Made by a program: the position numbers and the translations under genes
Shown here: positions 1-9,118 of the stretch, piece by piece
How the letters are laid out: every line of letters starts with the position of its first letter
Numbering within the stretch: position 1 is the stretch's first letter
Origin: Candidatus Microthrix parvicella Bio17-1
Lineage (GTDB): Bacteria; Actinomycetota; Acidimicrobiia; Acidimicrobiales; Microtrichaceae
DNA: 64,000 nt
Reading direction: 5' to 3'
Assembly (NCBI RefSeq): GCF_000299415.1
Contig: NZ_AMPG01000003.1
Location: 124,001-188,000, forward strand
Notes under the pieces: model-generated
Databases searched by the model: none
What the model saw: only the letters and a program-made list of their open reading frames with translations
What the model was told of the DNA's origin: nothing

Positions 1-660
1 GGCGTGCCGGGCGAGCAGGAGTACCGCAACCGCGGCGTCGCCTTCTGTCCCCACTGTGATGGCCCGCTCTACAAGGGCAAGCGTGTCGCTGTGATCGGCG
101 GCGGCAACTCCGGCGCCGAGGCGGCCATCGACCTGGCAGGCATGGTCTCCGAGGTCACGCTGATCGAGTTCGACGACGTGCTGCGGGCCGACGAGGTGCT
201 GCAGGCCAAGCTGGCCAGCCTCGCGAACGTCGCGGTGATCACCGGCGCCCGCACCACCGAGGTGCTCGGCGACGACACGTCGGTCACCGGCCTCAACTAC
301 GAGGACCGCGCCACCGGCGAGCTGCACCGGGTGGAGCTCGAGGGCATCTTCGTGCAGATCGGTTTGGTACCCAACACGGGTTGGCTGAAGGGCACCGTCG
401 AGTTGTCCCCACGCGGCGAGGTCGTCATCGACGACCGCAACGCCACCTCGGTACCGGGGGTGTTTGCCGCCGGTGATTGCACCACGGTGCCCTACAAGCA
501 GATCGTGATCGCCCTGGGGGCCGGATCGACGGCGGCGCTGTCCGCCTTCGACCACCTGATCCGTACCCCGCTTGTGGTCGAGTCAGGGTCGGTTGGCGAC
601 GACACCCGCTCAGCGGGCGCCGAGGTGGCCGAACGGGTAGTCGAGCCGGTGATGGCTTGA
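1..660 (+). CDS. ahpF: Alkyl hydroperoxide reductase subunit F, C-terminal part
   Basis: The frame is open from base 1, so the 5' part lies outside the window; 219 residues remain. AhpF is the flavoprotein that passes NAD(P)H electrons to the peroxiredoxin AhpC. Visible are the redox-active FCPHCDGP motif near residue 15, a [10 protein letters not shown] nucleotide-binding loop near residue 32 and the terminal FAD motif [10 protein letters not shown] near residue 153. This is the thioredoxin-reductase-like half of AhpF; thioredoxin reductase itself normally has CATCDG at this place, so CPHCDG favours AhpF. oxyR follows 70 bases downstream on the same strand, which supports a role in peroxide defence. 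The N-terminal thioredoxin-fold domain cannot be checked. Confidence 0.88.
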   Translation, partial: GVPGEQEYRNRGVAFCPHCDGPLYKGKRVAVIGGGNSGAEAAIDLAGMVSEVTLIEFDDVLRADEVLQAKLASLANVAVITGARTTEVLGDDTSVTGLNYEDRATGELHRVELEGIFVQIGLVPNTGWLKGTVELSPRGEVVIDDRNATSVPGVFAAGDCTTVPYKQIVIALGAGSTAALSAFDHLIRTPLVVESGSVGDDTRSAGAEVAERVVEPVMA

Positions 661-730
661 GCCAACCAGGCGTGCGTCGGCCGAGCCGGAACCGGTCCGG
701 GCGATTCGTCCTGGATGTAGGTTCGAACCC

Positions 731-1633
731 ATGAACATTCAGGACCTGCGCTACGTGGTGGCGGTGGACGACCACCGCCACTTCGGGCGGGCCGCCGAGG
801 CCTGTTTTGTGAGCCAGCCCACGCTGTCTTCACAGCTGCGCAAGCTGGAGGATTCGCTCGGGGTCGAGCTGTTCGAGCGGGCACCCCGCAAGGTGATGCC
901 CACGACGGTCGGTCGATTGATCATCCACCACGCCCGAGGGGTGCTGGTGGAGGTGGACCAGATCGAGGCGTTGGCCAAGGCCGCCCGTGAGCCGGGCACG
1001 GCCACCCTGCGAGTGGGGGTGTTCCCCACCTTGGCGCCCTACCTGTTGCCCCACGTGGTGACGCCGTTGCACCGACGATTCCCCGACGTGGAGCTGCTGT
1101 GGGTGGAGGAGAAGACCGACGAGGTGGTCGAGGGCCTGCTGAACGGTCGCCTGGACGCTGGTCTGCTGGCCCTGCCGGTGGTCGAGGCGCAGCTTCACCA
1201 TGAACCCCTCTTCACCGAGGACTTCGTGCTGGCGGTGCCTGCCGATCACGAGTTGGCCGATGCGCAATCGGTGGGCACCGACGTGTTGGTCGGTGCCGAT
1301 GTGTTGTTGCTGACCGAGGGGCACTGCCTGCGTGATCAGGCGCTGGAGGTGTGTTCCCTGGTCGGCGCCGCGGAACGACACGGGTTTCGGGCCACCAGCC
1401 TGGAGACGCTGCGTCAGATGGTGGCGGCCGGCGTCGGGGTCACGCTGTTGCCCAAGCTGTCGGTCAGCCCGCCGGTGGCCCAGTCGGCCGACGTTCGCAC
1501 GGTCGCCTTTGAAACGCCCGCCCCCAGCCGGGAGATTGCCATGTTCTGGCGACGAACAAGCGTCCACGCCGAACTGCTCGCCCAGCTGGCGGCCGTGATC
1601 GCCGATCTCCCGGCCGAACTGGTTCAAACCTGA
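731..1633 (+). CDS. oxyR: LysR-family peroxide sensor OxyR
   Basis: A 300-residue LysR-type regulator. The N-terminal winged helix-turn-helix covers residues 1-60 (HFGRAAEACFVSQPTLSSQL) and the effector domain follows from about residue 90. The segment EGHCLRDQALEVC puts cysteines at residues 199 and 208, the exact positions of the disulfide-forming pair of E. coli OxyR, so peroxide sensing is well supported. The gene lies just downstream of ahpF, a classic OxyR target. A 10-bp palindrome, GGTTCGAACC, at 720-729 ends one base before the ATG, where a Shine-Dalgarno site would lie; GGATGTAGG just upstream is the only weak alternative. Autoregulation or near-leaderless translation is possible but not shown. 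Confidence 0.92.
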   Translation: MNIQDLRYVVAVDDHRHFGRAAEACFVSQPTLSSQLRKLEDSLGVELFERAPRKVMPTTVGRLIIHHARGVLVEVDQIEALAKAAREPGTATLRVGVFPTLAPYLLPHVVTPLHRRFPDVELLWVEEKTDEVVEGLLNGRLDAGLLALPVVEAQLHHEPLFTEDFVLAVPADHELADAQSVGTDVLVGADVLLLTEGHCLRDQALEVCSLVGAAERHGFRATSLETLRQMVAAGVGVTLLPKLSVSPPVAQSADVRTVAFETPAPSREIAMFWRRTSVHAELLAQLAAVIADLPAELVQT

Positions 1634-1723
1634 TTGCGTCGCGACGCGGCCCACATCGGGTACCCCGGGGAGCGAGCGGAGCGTTGGGTGCGTCTGTGGT
1701 GGAGGCTCTCGTAGGGTGATTCG

Positions 1724-3004
1724 GTGATCGTTGACCCTCTGCCGTTACGCCGCCTGACCGAGCCGCCCGACGCCACCGTTGCGCTGCCGGGGTCGAAGAG
1801 CCTGACCAACCGGGCACTGCTCTGTGCGGGCCTGGCGGCGGGCCGATCCGAACTGACCGGCGTGCTTTTCTCCGACGACACCGAGGCGATGCTGGCGGCA
1901 CTCGAGCAGATGGGCGCGGCGCTGCAGGTGGATCGCGACGCATGCACCGTGAGCATCGAGGGGCTTGGCGGCGTGTTGCCCGCCGAATCGCTGAACATCG
2001 ATGCCCGCCAGAGTGGCACCACGGGTCGGTTTCTCGCCCCGTTGATTGCGGTGGCGCCAAACGGGGGAGTGCTCGATGGCCATCAGCAGCTTCGAGACCG
2101 ACCGATGTCCGATCAGGTTGAGGCCCTCCGCTCGCTGGGCGCCCATCTGGTTTCCGACGAGGGACACCTTCCGCTGCGATCGGACGGCGGCGGCGTCCGT
2201 GGCGGTGGTGTGCAGGTCAATGGGGCCACGTCCAGCCAGTTCGTCAGTGGGCTGTTGCTGTGCGGCCCGCTGTTCGATGAGGGCGTGGACCTGGAGGTGA
2301 TGGGCTCGCTGGTCAGCCGCCCCTACCTCGACATGACGATCGCGGTGATGGAGGCCTTCGGCGTGCCCGTGGAGCACGACGATCAACGCCGGTTCGGTTG
2401 TCCCCACGGGGTCTACGCCTCGCAACATCATGCGATCGAGCCCGATGCCTCGGCGGCCAGCTACTTCTTTGGTCTGGCCGCCATGACCCGCGGTCGCATC
2501 CGGGTCGAGGGGTTGGGCCAGGGCTCGATCCAGGGCGACATGGCGTTCCTCGGGGTGCTTGAGGCCATGGGCGCGGTGGTCCGTCAGGGGGACGACTGGA
2601 CCGAGGTGGTGGGTCGCGACCTGCGCGGAGTCGATGTGGATCTGGCCGACTTCTCCGATACGGCCCCGACGCTGGCTGCGGTCGCTGCGGTCGCCGATTC
2701 GCCCACGCGGGTGCGCGGCATCGGGTTTGTGCGTGGCAAGGAGTCCGATCGCATCGGGGGTGTCATCACCGAACTTGGGCGGCTGGGGGTGGATGCCACC
2801 GAACACGACGACGGCTTCACCATTTATCCGGGCAGGGTGCGGCCCGAGGTGGTGCGCACCTACGCCGACCACCGCATGGCCATGGCGTTCTCGTTGCTCG
2901 GTGTGGTGTCCGATGGCGTCGCCATCGCCGACCCGGGGTGTGTGGCCAAGACGTTTCCCGGCTTCTGGGGTGTGCTCGAGAGCGTGAGGGCCGGAGCGGA
3001 GTAG
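1724..3004 (+). CDS. aroA: 3-phosphoshikimate 1-carboxyvinyltransferase (EPSP synthase)
   Basis: A 426-residue protein of normal EPSP synthase length. It joins phosphoenolpyruvate to shikimate-3-phosphate in the sixth step of the shikimate pathway, in the cytoplasm. The N-terminal substrate loop LPGSKSLTNRALL (about residues 22-34), the SGTTGRF segment near residue 97, the second-half RGKESDR motif and the C-terminal DHRMAM motif are all present. The start is GTG at 1724, preceded by TAGGGTGAT as a weak ribosome site. It is apparently a single-gene unit. It converges on the acyl-CoA dehydrogenase gene with a 33-base gap. Confidence 0.95.
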   Translation: MIVDPLPLRRLTEPPDATVALPGSKSLTNRALLCAGLAAGRSELTGVLFSDDTEAMLAALEQMGAALQVDRDACTVSIEGLGGVLPAESLNIDARQSGTTGRFLAPLIAVAPNGGVLDGHQQLRDRPMSDQVEALRSLGAHLVSDEGHLPLRSDGGGVRGGGVQVNGATSSQFVSGLLLCGPLFDEGVDLEVMGSLVSRPYLDMTIAVMEAFGVPVEHDDQRRFGCPHGVYASQHHAIEPDASAASYFFGLAAMTRGRIRVEGLGQGSIQGDMAFLGVLEAMGAVVRQGDDWTEVVGRDLRGVDVDLADFSDTAPTLAAVAAVADSPTRVRGIGFVRGKESDRIGGVITELGRLGVDATEHDDGFTIYPGRVRPEVVRTYADHRMAMAFSLLGVVSDGVAIADPGCVAKTFPGFWGVLESVRAGAE

Positions 3005-3037
3005 CCCGGGCCGCCACCCGGGCCGCCACTCAGCGGT

Positions 3038-4819
3038 TCAGAGTGATGCCTCATCCATGAGCGAAGCCCCTGAGGTGGCCCGGGCGGTCAGCCCAACGAC
3101 GGTGCTGAGGTGTTGGTCGGCAAACCATCGGGCCGTGCGAACCTTCTCGGCACAAAAGTCGGCAGGGCCATCATCTGCGGCCCATTCGGCGGCCGCCAAG
3201 GCGCTCTTGCCCAGCACCCAGCCGCCCACGACCAGACCCCACATGCGCAGGTAGGGCGTCGCCCCGGCCAGTACGTCGCGAATCTCGCCCGCGTGCCCGA
3301 AGATCCATTGCGTGGCCTCGTCGAGCGCATCGGTGGCCTCGGCCAGTCGGGCGCCGATGCCCGCCAGCTCGTCGTCGGCCGAGAGCGCGGCGGCCGTGGC
3401 GCGGATGTCGGCGATGGTGTCGGTCACGACGCCGCCTGAGCGCATCGGCAGCTTGCGTCCGACGAGGTCCATGGCCTGGATGCCGTTGGTGCCTTCGTAA
3501 ATCGGGGCGATGCGGGCATCCCGGAAGAACTGGCTGACTCCGGTCTCCTCGACAAAGCCCATGCCGCCGTAGACCTGGATGGCCAACGAAGTGACCTCGA
3601 CGCCCATGTCGGTGCACCACGCCTTGGTGATGGGGATGAGCAGCTCGTTCAGGTCTTCAGCGGCCTGCCGCGCGTCTTCATCGGCCAGTGATCCGGCCCG
3701 GTCCATGGCGACTGCGTTCATCAGGCAGATGCCCCGCATGGCCTCGGTGAGAGAGCGCATGTCGAGCAGCATTCGTCGCACGTCGGGGTGACCGACGATG
3801 GGGCTGGTGCGGTCCTCCTTCGGTGTGCCGACCACCTTGCCCTGCACCCGCTCGTTGGCGTAGCTCAACGCCCCTTGGAGGGTGCGCTCGGCCAGGCCGA
3901 GACCCTGAACGCCAACCGAGAGACGGGCCATGTTCATCATGACGAACATCACTCGCATGCCATCGAACTCGTTGCCGAGCAGCCAGCCGGTGGCCCCGCC
4001 CTCGTCGCCGAAGCTCATCGTGCAGGTGGGCGAGGCGTTGATGCCCATCTTGTGCTCGACCGACACGACCTTCAGGTCGTTGGGTTCGCCCAGCGTACCG
4101 TCGTCGTTCACCATGATCTTGGGTACGACGAAGCAGGAGATGCCCTTGGTCCCGGGGGGAGCGTCGGGTGTCCGGGCGAGTACCAGGTGGATGACGTTTT
4201 CGGCCATGTCGTGATCGCCCCACGAGATGTAGATCTTGGAGCCGGTGATCGCCCAGCTGCCGTCGTCGTTGGGCACGGCCTTGGTGCGCAGCGCGCCCAC
4301 GTCCGAGCCGGCCTCCGGCTCGGTCAGGTTCATGGTGCCGGTCCACTCGCCGGAGACGAGCTTGGCCAGGTAGGTCTCGGTGACCAGTTCGTCGGCCACC
4401 GAGTTGATGGCGTGGATCGAGCCCTGGGTCAGCAGCGGTGCCATCGAGAACGCCATGTTGGAGCTCACCATGAACTCTTGGAGCACGATGCCGACGGTCT
4501 CGGGGAAGCCGCCGCCCCCGTAGGCGGGGTCGAAGGTGAGCGCACCCCATCCGGCCTCGACGAGCTTGGCGTAGGCCTCCTTGAAACCGTCCGGTGTCAC
4601 CATGGTGCCGTCGGGCTGAAGTTGGGTGCCCATCTCGTCACCGATTGCGTTGGTGGGGGCGATCACCTCGGCGATGAAGGTGCCGGCCGCCTCGATCGCT
4701 TCATGAACGACCTCGGGGTCCAACTCGGCGAAGCGCTCGGTTTCCAGCAGGGCCGGAAGATCAAGCACGCGGTCGAGGAGGAAGCTGATGTCGTCGAGCG
4801 GAGGGGTGTAGTCCTGCAT
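3038..4819 (-). CDS. Acyl-CoA dehydrogenase, long form with extra N- and C-terminal domains
   Basis: A 593-residue flavoprotein of the acyl-CoA dehydrogenase superfamily, about 200 residues longer than the classic enzymes. The length and layout match the subfamily with an N-terminal cap and a C-terminal extension that includes DmdC (methylmercaptopropionyl-CoA dehydrogenase). The FAD-site segment TEPEAGSDVGALRTKA is near residue 165. The catalytic base is probably E442 in YEGTNGIQAMDL. It introduces the trans-2 double bond in beta-oxidation; the substrate cannot be read from sequence. A 19-bp palindromic element ends 20 bases before the ATG and recurs upstream of the second acyl-CoA dehydrogenase gene at 49500, so shared control is likely. 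Confidence 0.9.
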   Translation of the reverse strand: MQDYTPPLDDISFLLDRVLDLPALLETERFAELDPEVVHEAIEAAGTFIAEVIAPTNAIGDEMGTQLQPDGTMVTPDGFKEAYAKLVEAGWGALTFDPAYGGGGFPETVGIVLQEFMVSSNMAFSMAPLLTQGSIHAINSVADELVTETYLAKLVSGEWTGTMNLTEPEAGSDVGALRTKAVPNDDGSWAITGSKIYISWGDHDMAENVIHLVLARTPDAPPGTKGISCFVVPKIMVNDDGTLGEPNDLKVVSVEHKMGINASPTCTMSFGDEGGATGWLLGNEFDGMRVMFVMMNMARLSVGVQGLGLAERTLQGALSYANERVQGKVVGTPKEDRTSPIVGHPDVRRMLLDMRSLTEAMRGICLMNAVAMDRAGSLADEDARQAAEDLNELLIPITKAWCTDMGVEVTSLAIQVYGGMGFVEETGVSQFFRDARIAPIYEGTNGIQAMDLVGRKLPMRSGGVVTDTIADIRATAAALSADDELAGIGARLAEATDALDEATQWIFGHAGEIRDVLAGATPYLRMWGLVVGGWVLGKSALAAAEWAADDGPADFCAEKVRTARWFADQHLSTVVGLTARATSGASLMDEASL

Positions 4820-4839
4820 GTGAGCAATCTAGAGCGACG

Positions 4840-4858
4840 AAGTTACCCGCCGGTAACC
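4840..4858 (-). promoter_or_regulatory. Palindromic operator-like element upstream of acyl-CoA dehydrogenase
   Basis: Read in the direction of the dehydrogenase gene, the sequence is GGTTACCGGCGGGTAACTT, with GTTACC and GGTAAC half sites around four bases. It lies 20 bases before the ATG, where a bound repressor would block transcription or initiation. The identical 19-mer occurs in the same orientation at 49419-49437 before the other acyl-CoA dehydrogenase gene. The form suits a TetR-family dimer, but no regulator gene lies nearby. Confidence 0.65.
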
Positions 4859-4917
4859 GGGGCGTCCGGGTGCCGACGGCGGATGCCACGGACGCCCTCG
4901 CGTCGCCCCGCGGTTGC

Positions 4918-7377
4918 TCAGCGAGCGGTCGGCACCCAGACCAACGCCAGCTGCGTGACGTTGATGTCGTTCTTCTCCAACGGCACCTGCTGCACCTCGG
5001 TCCGGGTGGCGACCTCAGCCCACCGCTCGTCGATCTCGACGATGGCATCGGCCAGGTTGGCCTCGAGCTCGCCGAGACCCTCCTGGTGGTCTTCGAGACG
5101 CGCCGCGTACTGCTCCACCTTCTCCTTTGCCTTGGTGCTGCGACCCCGTTTGGAGGCGACCGAACGCACGGCGGTTGCGATGGAGCTCGAGGACCGGCGC
5201 CCGCCCATCAGGGCGCCGAACACCGACCCTGCGCCGGAGATCAGCTCGTCGGTCTTCGACGTCGATGCGGTGGTCTCGGCCGACGAGAGCCGCTCCTGGT
5301 CCTTGGCCATCGTCGCCCTGATCCGGTCGGCCTTGACGGCCAGCTTCTTGCGCAGTTCGTTGGCCTCGAGGTCGGCGTCCGCTTCGGCGACGCCCTTGGC
5401 ACGGGCCTCGAACTCCTCGCGGGTCTCGTTTGGGCGGGCGGCCAGTTTCAGCGTGGGGTTGGTGAACAGCTCGGTGCTGCGGCTGCGGTAGAGATGGTCG
5501 GTGAGCGCCCGTTGCAGGGTGGTGAAGTAGGCCTTGGTGGCGACCTTGGCATCGGGCAACGCAAACGCGGCACCGGCCGGGGCGACTTCGGTCAGGTCTC
5601 GGTCGTCGTAGTCCACGACCCTGGCCGATTCGGGGGCAGGGTCGGTCGACAGGGGAAAGAACACGGCCTCGTAGGTCTCCTCGGACCGAAAGTCGCCCTC
5701 GTCGTACAGCAGCTGAACCCGGGCGACGACCGCCGGCTCCAGGCGGGGCCCACCGGCCGTCGACCCAATGTCGGCCGCCCAGGGAGCCGCCGGATCGAGG
5801 AAGCGCACCGGGGTTCCCTCGGCCACCTCCGGCATCGTTGGGGTTTCGTCGTCGGCCAGGCTCGACGTGCCCGGTGTGGGAGCTGCCGAAGCGACCGGCT
5901 GGGCAGCCACGGGAGCTGCCACCTCGGGTGGGGGCGAAGGCAGTTCGTCAGGGCTCGGCGAGGGAGCGGCGGCAGGGCTCGTCGCGCCGGGTGACGCTGC
6001 CACGCTCTGGGCTGCCAGCGCGGCGGCGCCGTCGGCTTGACCCGGCAACAACCCCACCTGATCCTTCGAGAGCGGCCCGGCCAGGTAGCTCATCGCCCAG
6101 CGCACTCCGAAGCGCTTGGGCGCAGACCCGCCGGTGCGCTGCATCAGAAACTGGCGTTTGCCCAGGCCCGAGATCGTCTCGGACAGGGCGCTCAGGTCGA
6201 CCGACCCGGCGGCCGACGACATGCCGTCCAACAGGCGTGACTTGTCGCGTTCGGTCTGAAGTCGCCCGATCATCCAGGTGCCGGCGTTCGAGATGGCCTT
6301 GTAATCGAGGTCGACCGGGTTCTGGGTGGACAGCACCACGCCGACGCCGAAGGCCCGGGCCTGCTTGAACAACGTCAGGATCGGCTTTTTTGAGGGTGGC
6401 TCCGCCGTCGGCGGCACGTACCCATACACCTCGTCCATGTAGATCAGCGCACGCAGATCGGTGGAGCCCGACTGGCCCCGCATCCACGAAATCACCTTGG
6501 ACAGCACCAGGCTGACCACCATCTGGCGTTCGCTCTCAGACAGATGGGCCAGGTACAGCACCGTGCACGCCGCCCGGCCGTCGGCATCCCACAGCAACGA
6601 CTCCACGTTCAGCGGCGCACCCTGTGTCCATGGTGCAAATCCCGGCGACGCCAGCAGCCCGTTCAGCTTCATCATCAGCTTGGTGCGGTCGGCCTTGGGG
6701 AAGAACTGGTCGAGTTCGATCACCCCCAGCTTGCGCATCGGTGGATCCTGGACTCGGGTGAGCAGGGTTGCCAGATCCAGCGTCTCGCCGGCGGTCCATG
6801 CGGCCGCGATGATGTTGGCCAGGAGAATGTGCTCTCGATCGGCCAAGGGGTCGGCGTCGATGCCGACCAGCCCAAGGATCCCCGACACCAGCGCAGAGAT
6901 CTCGTCGGTGATCGCCTCCGAGTCGGTGGTGTCGGGAGGGGCCAGGTTGCCGATCAGGTTCACCGGCATGCCGGCGGTCGACCCGGGGGTCAGCACACAG
7001 AACCGGTGTCCGTCCCGCAGGGCGGCAATGTGCTCGGTGGCCAGGCCCCAGCCCTCCAGACCGCTGCGCCAGGTCTCCGCAGTCTCGGCGGGATCGGTCT
7101 CACGGGGCACCCACGGGGCGAAGTCGTCGGCCGACAGGTTGGGGAACGTCAACAACAGGTTGCCCATGTCGCCCTTCGGATCGATCACCAGGGTGGGAAT
7201 GTTGTTGCGCAGTGCCTCCTCCATCATGACCACGCCCAAGCCGGTCTTGCCGCTGCCGGTCATTCCCACGATCACCCCGTGGGTGGTCAGGTCGTCGGCC
7301 TTGTAGGCCGTGGCCTCATCGGTGCGTTCGCCGGTGTCGTCGAGGTAGGCGCCAAGGGCAAAGGCTGCATCGGACAT
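4918..7377 (-). CDS. HerA-like ATPase (DUF87 helicase-type)
   Basis: An 819-residue cytoplasmic ATPase. Walker A GMTGSGKT is at residues 38-45, followed by TLVIDPKGDMGNLL, a common HerA/FtsK-clan feature. A Walker B strand ALIYMDEVYGYVP is near residue 315 and a sensor-like VLSTQNPVDLDYKA near residue 350. After the motor comes a long proline/alanine-rich linker (about 465-530), then a charged C-terminal region with probable coiled coil (about 670-800). HerA proteins are hexameric DNA translocases that usually work with the nuclease NurA; no NurA gene is adjacent, so the role is open. It starts at ATG with CGGAG upstream. It diverges from the small gene at 7559. Confidence 0.8.
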   Translation of the reverse strand: MSDAAFALGAYLDDTGERTDEATAYKADDLTTHGVIVGMTGSGKTGLGVVMMEEALRNNIPTLVIDPKGDMGNLLLTFPNLSADDFAPWVPRETDPAETAETWRSGLEGWGLATEHIAALRDGHRFCVLTPGSTAGMPVNLIGNLAPPDTTDSEAITDEISALVSGILGLVGIDADPLADREHILLANIIAAAWTAGETLDLATLLTRVQDPPMRKLGVIELDQFFPKADRTKLMMKLNGLLASPGFAPWTQGAPLNVESLLWDADGRAACTVLYLAHLSESERQMVVSLVLSKVISWMRGQSGSTDLRALIYMDEVYGYVPPTAEPPSKKPILTLFKQARAFGVGVVLSTQNPVDLDYKAISNAGTWMIGRLQTERDKSRLLDGMSSAAGSVDLSALSETISGLGKRQFLMQRTGGSAPKRFGVRWAMSYLAGPLSKDQVGLLPGQADGAAALAAQSVAASPGATSPAAAPSPSPDELPSPPPEVAAPVAAQPVASAAPTPGTSSLADDETPTMPEVAEGTPVRFLDPAAPWAADIGSTAGGPRLEPAVVARVQLLYDEGDFRSEETYEAVFFPLSTDPAPESARVVDYDDRDLTEVAPAGAAFALPDAKVATKAYFTTLQRALTDHLYRSRSTELFTNPTLKLAARPNETREEFEARAKGVAEADADLEANELRKKLAVKADRIRATMAKDQERLSSAETTASTSKTDELISGAGSVFGALMGGRRSSSSIATAVRSVASKRGRSTKAKEKVEQYAARLEDHQEGLGELEANLADAIVEIDERWAEVATRTEVQQVPLEKNDINVTQLALVWVPTAR

Positions 7378-7558
7378 GTTGAGTCTCCGGGGTGTTTGTC
7401 AGCGAACGGTCGTTCAAGGTTGCCACGGACGAACCACCTGGTGGGAGGTGGCGTTTGGGTGCCCGCGCCATGGTCTTTGTCTGGGGCGCCGTCCTCAGGC
7501 ATGCTGCGTTGCCGGGCGTCGAACGACGGCGGCCCAAACCCCCCGATGGAGGAATCAC

Positions 7559-7753
7559 ATGAGCTTTCTGGACGATGCCAAGAAGAAGTTGGACGACGTG
7601 GTCGACGAGCACGGTGACAAGATCGCTGACGGTGTCGAGAAAGCCGGGGACTTCATCGACGAGAAGACGGGCGGCAAGCACGCCGACAAGGTTGACATGG
7701 TGCAGGAGAAGGCCGGGGATGCCATCGACAGCCTCCGCAACAACGACCAGTGA
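7559..7753 (+). CDS. Small Rv0909/MT0933-type antitoxin-family protein
   Basis: A 64-residue acidic, lysine-rich helical protein beginning MSFLDDAKKKLDDVVDEHGD, with the typical AGDFIDEKTGGKHADKVD core. This matches the MT0933/Rv0909 family, named as antitoxins in Mycobacterium tuberculosis but widespread in actinobacteria without a partner. A good ribosome site, GATGGAGG, lies 6 bases before the ATG. No toxin-like gene lies on either side: the neighbours are the HerA-like ATPase and a DUF4436 membrane protein. A general stress role is as likely as true antitoxin function. A strong hairpin follows at 7794. Confidence 0.75.
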   Translation: MSFLDDAKKKLDDVVDEHGDKIADGVEKAGDFIDEKTGGKHADKVDMVQEKAGDAIDSLRNNDQ

Positions 7754-7793
7754 CGAGAGCGGCGCCTGTGACGGCGCCGTACCATTGTTGAGT

Positions 7794-7818
7794 GAGGGCG
7801 ACCCCCGGGGTCGCCCTC
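7794..7818. terminator. Bidirectional hairpin terminator
   Basis: A near-perfect inverted repeat (left arm 7794-7805, right arm 7807-7818, GAGGGCGACCCC and its complement) sits between convergent genes ending at 7753 and 7825. There is no clear T tract, as is usual in high-GC actinobacteria. A smaller GGCGCC pair lies just before it at 7761-7778. Confidence 0.6.
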
Positions 7819-7824
7819 GACGCG

Positions 7825-9003
7825 TCAGGCCGGAGACTGGGGGCCGGAATCGCCCCTGTCCGGGTCCGGGTCCGGGTCCGAATCCGGTTCCAACTCCGCA
7901 TCCGAATCCGTCCGCACCGATCGGATCGCCACGTTGCCGGCAAGGATCAGGGCCAGCAGGCTGACGCCAACCAACCCCAGCGCCCAGTAGTAGGCGGCCC
8001 AGTCGATAATCGAGCCAAACGGTGGTGAGCCGGGCAGCCCGTTGCGCAACTGGGGGAGCGCAAACAGCACGCCCGCGTAGAATCCCCATGACCACACTGG
8101 TATTTCCCGGGCCTGCACCAACACGCCCCAGGCGAGGGCCACGCATCCCAATGCCAGCAGCCAGGCCAGCCCCATCAGGGCGACCGCGAAGACCACCACC
8201 GATCGCGGCCGTTCCAGATCGAAGTCGGCGTTGAGCACGTTGCTTTCGTTGCCGGGGTGGGTGGTGCCGGAGGCACGCAGGTCGCTCAGGCTCGACTGCA
8301 CGGTCGCCACGATGGGCACGTTCTCAAACTCGGGCTGGTCTGGGATCGCCTGGCCCTCGCCGGGATCGATCTCGCGCTGCACCAACAGCTTGAAGTTGAC
8401 CAGGTAGTTGTCGACGGGATACCTGGTGAGCCGACTGCCGCTCAGCTGAAGCGTTGCAGTGACCGGTTCCACCCTTGATCCGGCATCGAAGACCGTTTGG
8501 ATCCGACCTGCGACGTCGCTGAGCACGTTCACCCGGATGGTACGGGTCAGGGTCAGGTCGCCCGCGATCAGGTCCGAACCCGGCTGGATCACCACGCGGG
8601 CGGTCAGCTCTCCTCGCGCCAGATCGGGGTTCAACAGTGTGACGCTGGCGCCAACCTCGTTCCTCCCGATCTTGACACCTCCGTCCTCCGTTGGGCCTGA
8701 ACTCAAGACCTGGTCGGTGGGTCCCGCCGGGATGGAGGTCACCGCTATGGCCAGCCCCAACAGGGGGCCAAGGAGGACGACCAGGATCAGCAGGTTGCGG
8801 ATCGGTCGTGTCTGCTTGTCGGGCCAGCGGCGCAGCCCCAGGTTGGTGATGGGTTCCACCTGGCGTCGGATCCGGTTTCGGCCCGCCAACGCCCCGTCGC
8901 GACCTCGGCGGGTCCAACGCGCTGAGGACACACCTCGTCGCACGGGCCTGGTCGCGTCGCCGGGGGGGTCGGTGCCGTCGCCCGTGGTTGGTGTGTTGGC
9001 CAC
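7825..9003 (-). CDS. DUF4436-type membrane protein
   Basis: A 392-residue protein with an arginine-rich cytoplasmic N-terminus, one membrane segment at about 69-90 (NLLILVVLLGPLLGLAIAV), an extracytoplasmic beta-rich region of about 170 residues, and three C-terminal membrane segments (about 268-290, 300-315, 342-362). The loop LPQLRNGLPGSPPFGSIIDW between the last two is typical of the DUF4436 family. The C-terminal tail is an Asp/Pro repeat (DSDPDPDPDRGD). Function is unknown. It starts at GTG 9003 by best fit; no strong ribosome site is visible. It converges on the small antitoxin-family gene. Confidence 0.7.
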   Translation of the reverse strand: MANTPTTGDGTDPPGDATRPVRRGVSSARWTRRGRDGALAGRNRIRRQVEPITNLGLRRWPDKQTRPIRNLLILVVLLGPLLGLAIAVTSIPAGPTDQVLSSGPTEDGGVKIGRNEVGASVTLLNPDLARGELTARVVIQPGSDLIAGDLTLTRTIRVNVLSDVAGRIQTVFDAGSRVEPVTATLQLSGSRLTRYPVDNYLVNFKLLVQREIDPGEGQAIPDQPEFENVPIVATVQSSLSDLRASGTTHPGNESNVLNADFDLERPRSVVVFAVALMGLAWLLALGCVALAWGVLVQAREIPVWSWGFYAGVLFALPQLRNGLPGSPPFGSIIDWAAYYWALGLVGVSLLALILAGNVAIRSVRTDSDAELEPDSDPDPDPDRGDSGPQSPA

Positions 9004-9118
9004 TGCTTTGGACCATAGCGGGCCAAAGCGATCCGGCGGTGGCCGGGTGCAAGCGGTCGGCCGGGCCTTGCGACCTGGTGCTGATCGCCGTGGTGACGGG
9101 TGTGGTTAGCCTCGCTCC

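Noticed and set aside
700-735. tRNA-like T-loop GGTTCGAACC
   Set aside because: No acceptor stem or anticodon arm in the preceding 70 bases; it is a simple palindrome.
3788-5491. 567-residue plus-strand frame
   Set aside because: Antisense to the acyl-CoA dehydrogenase and HerA-like genes; no ribosome site or recognisable domain.
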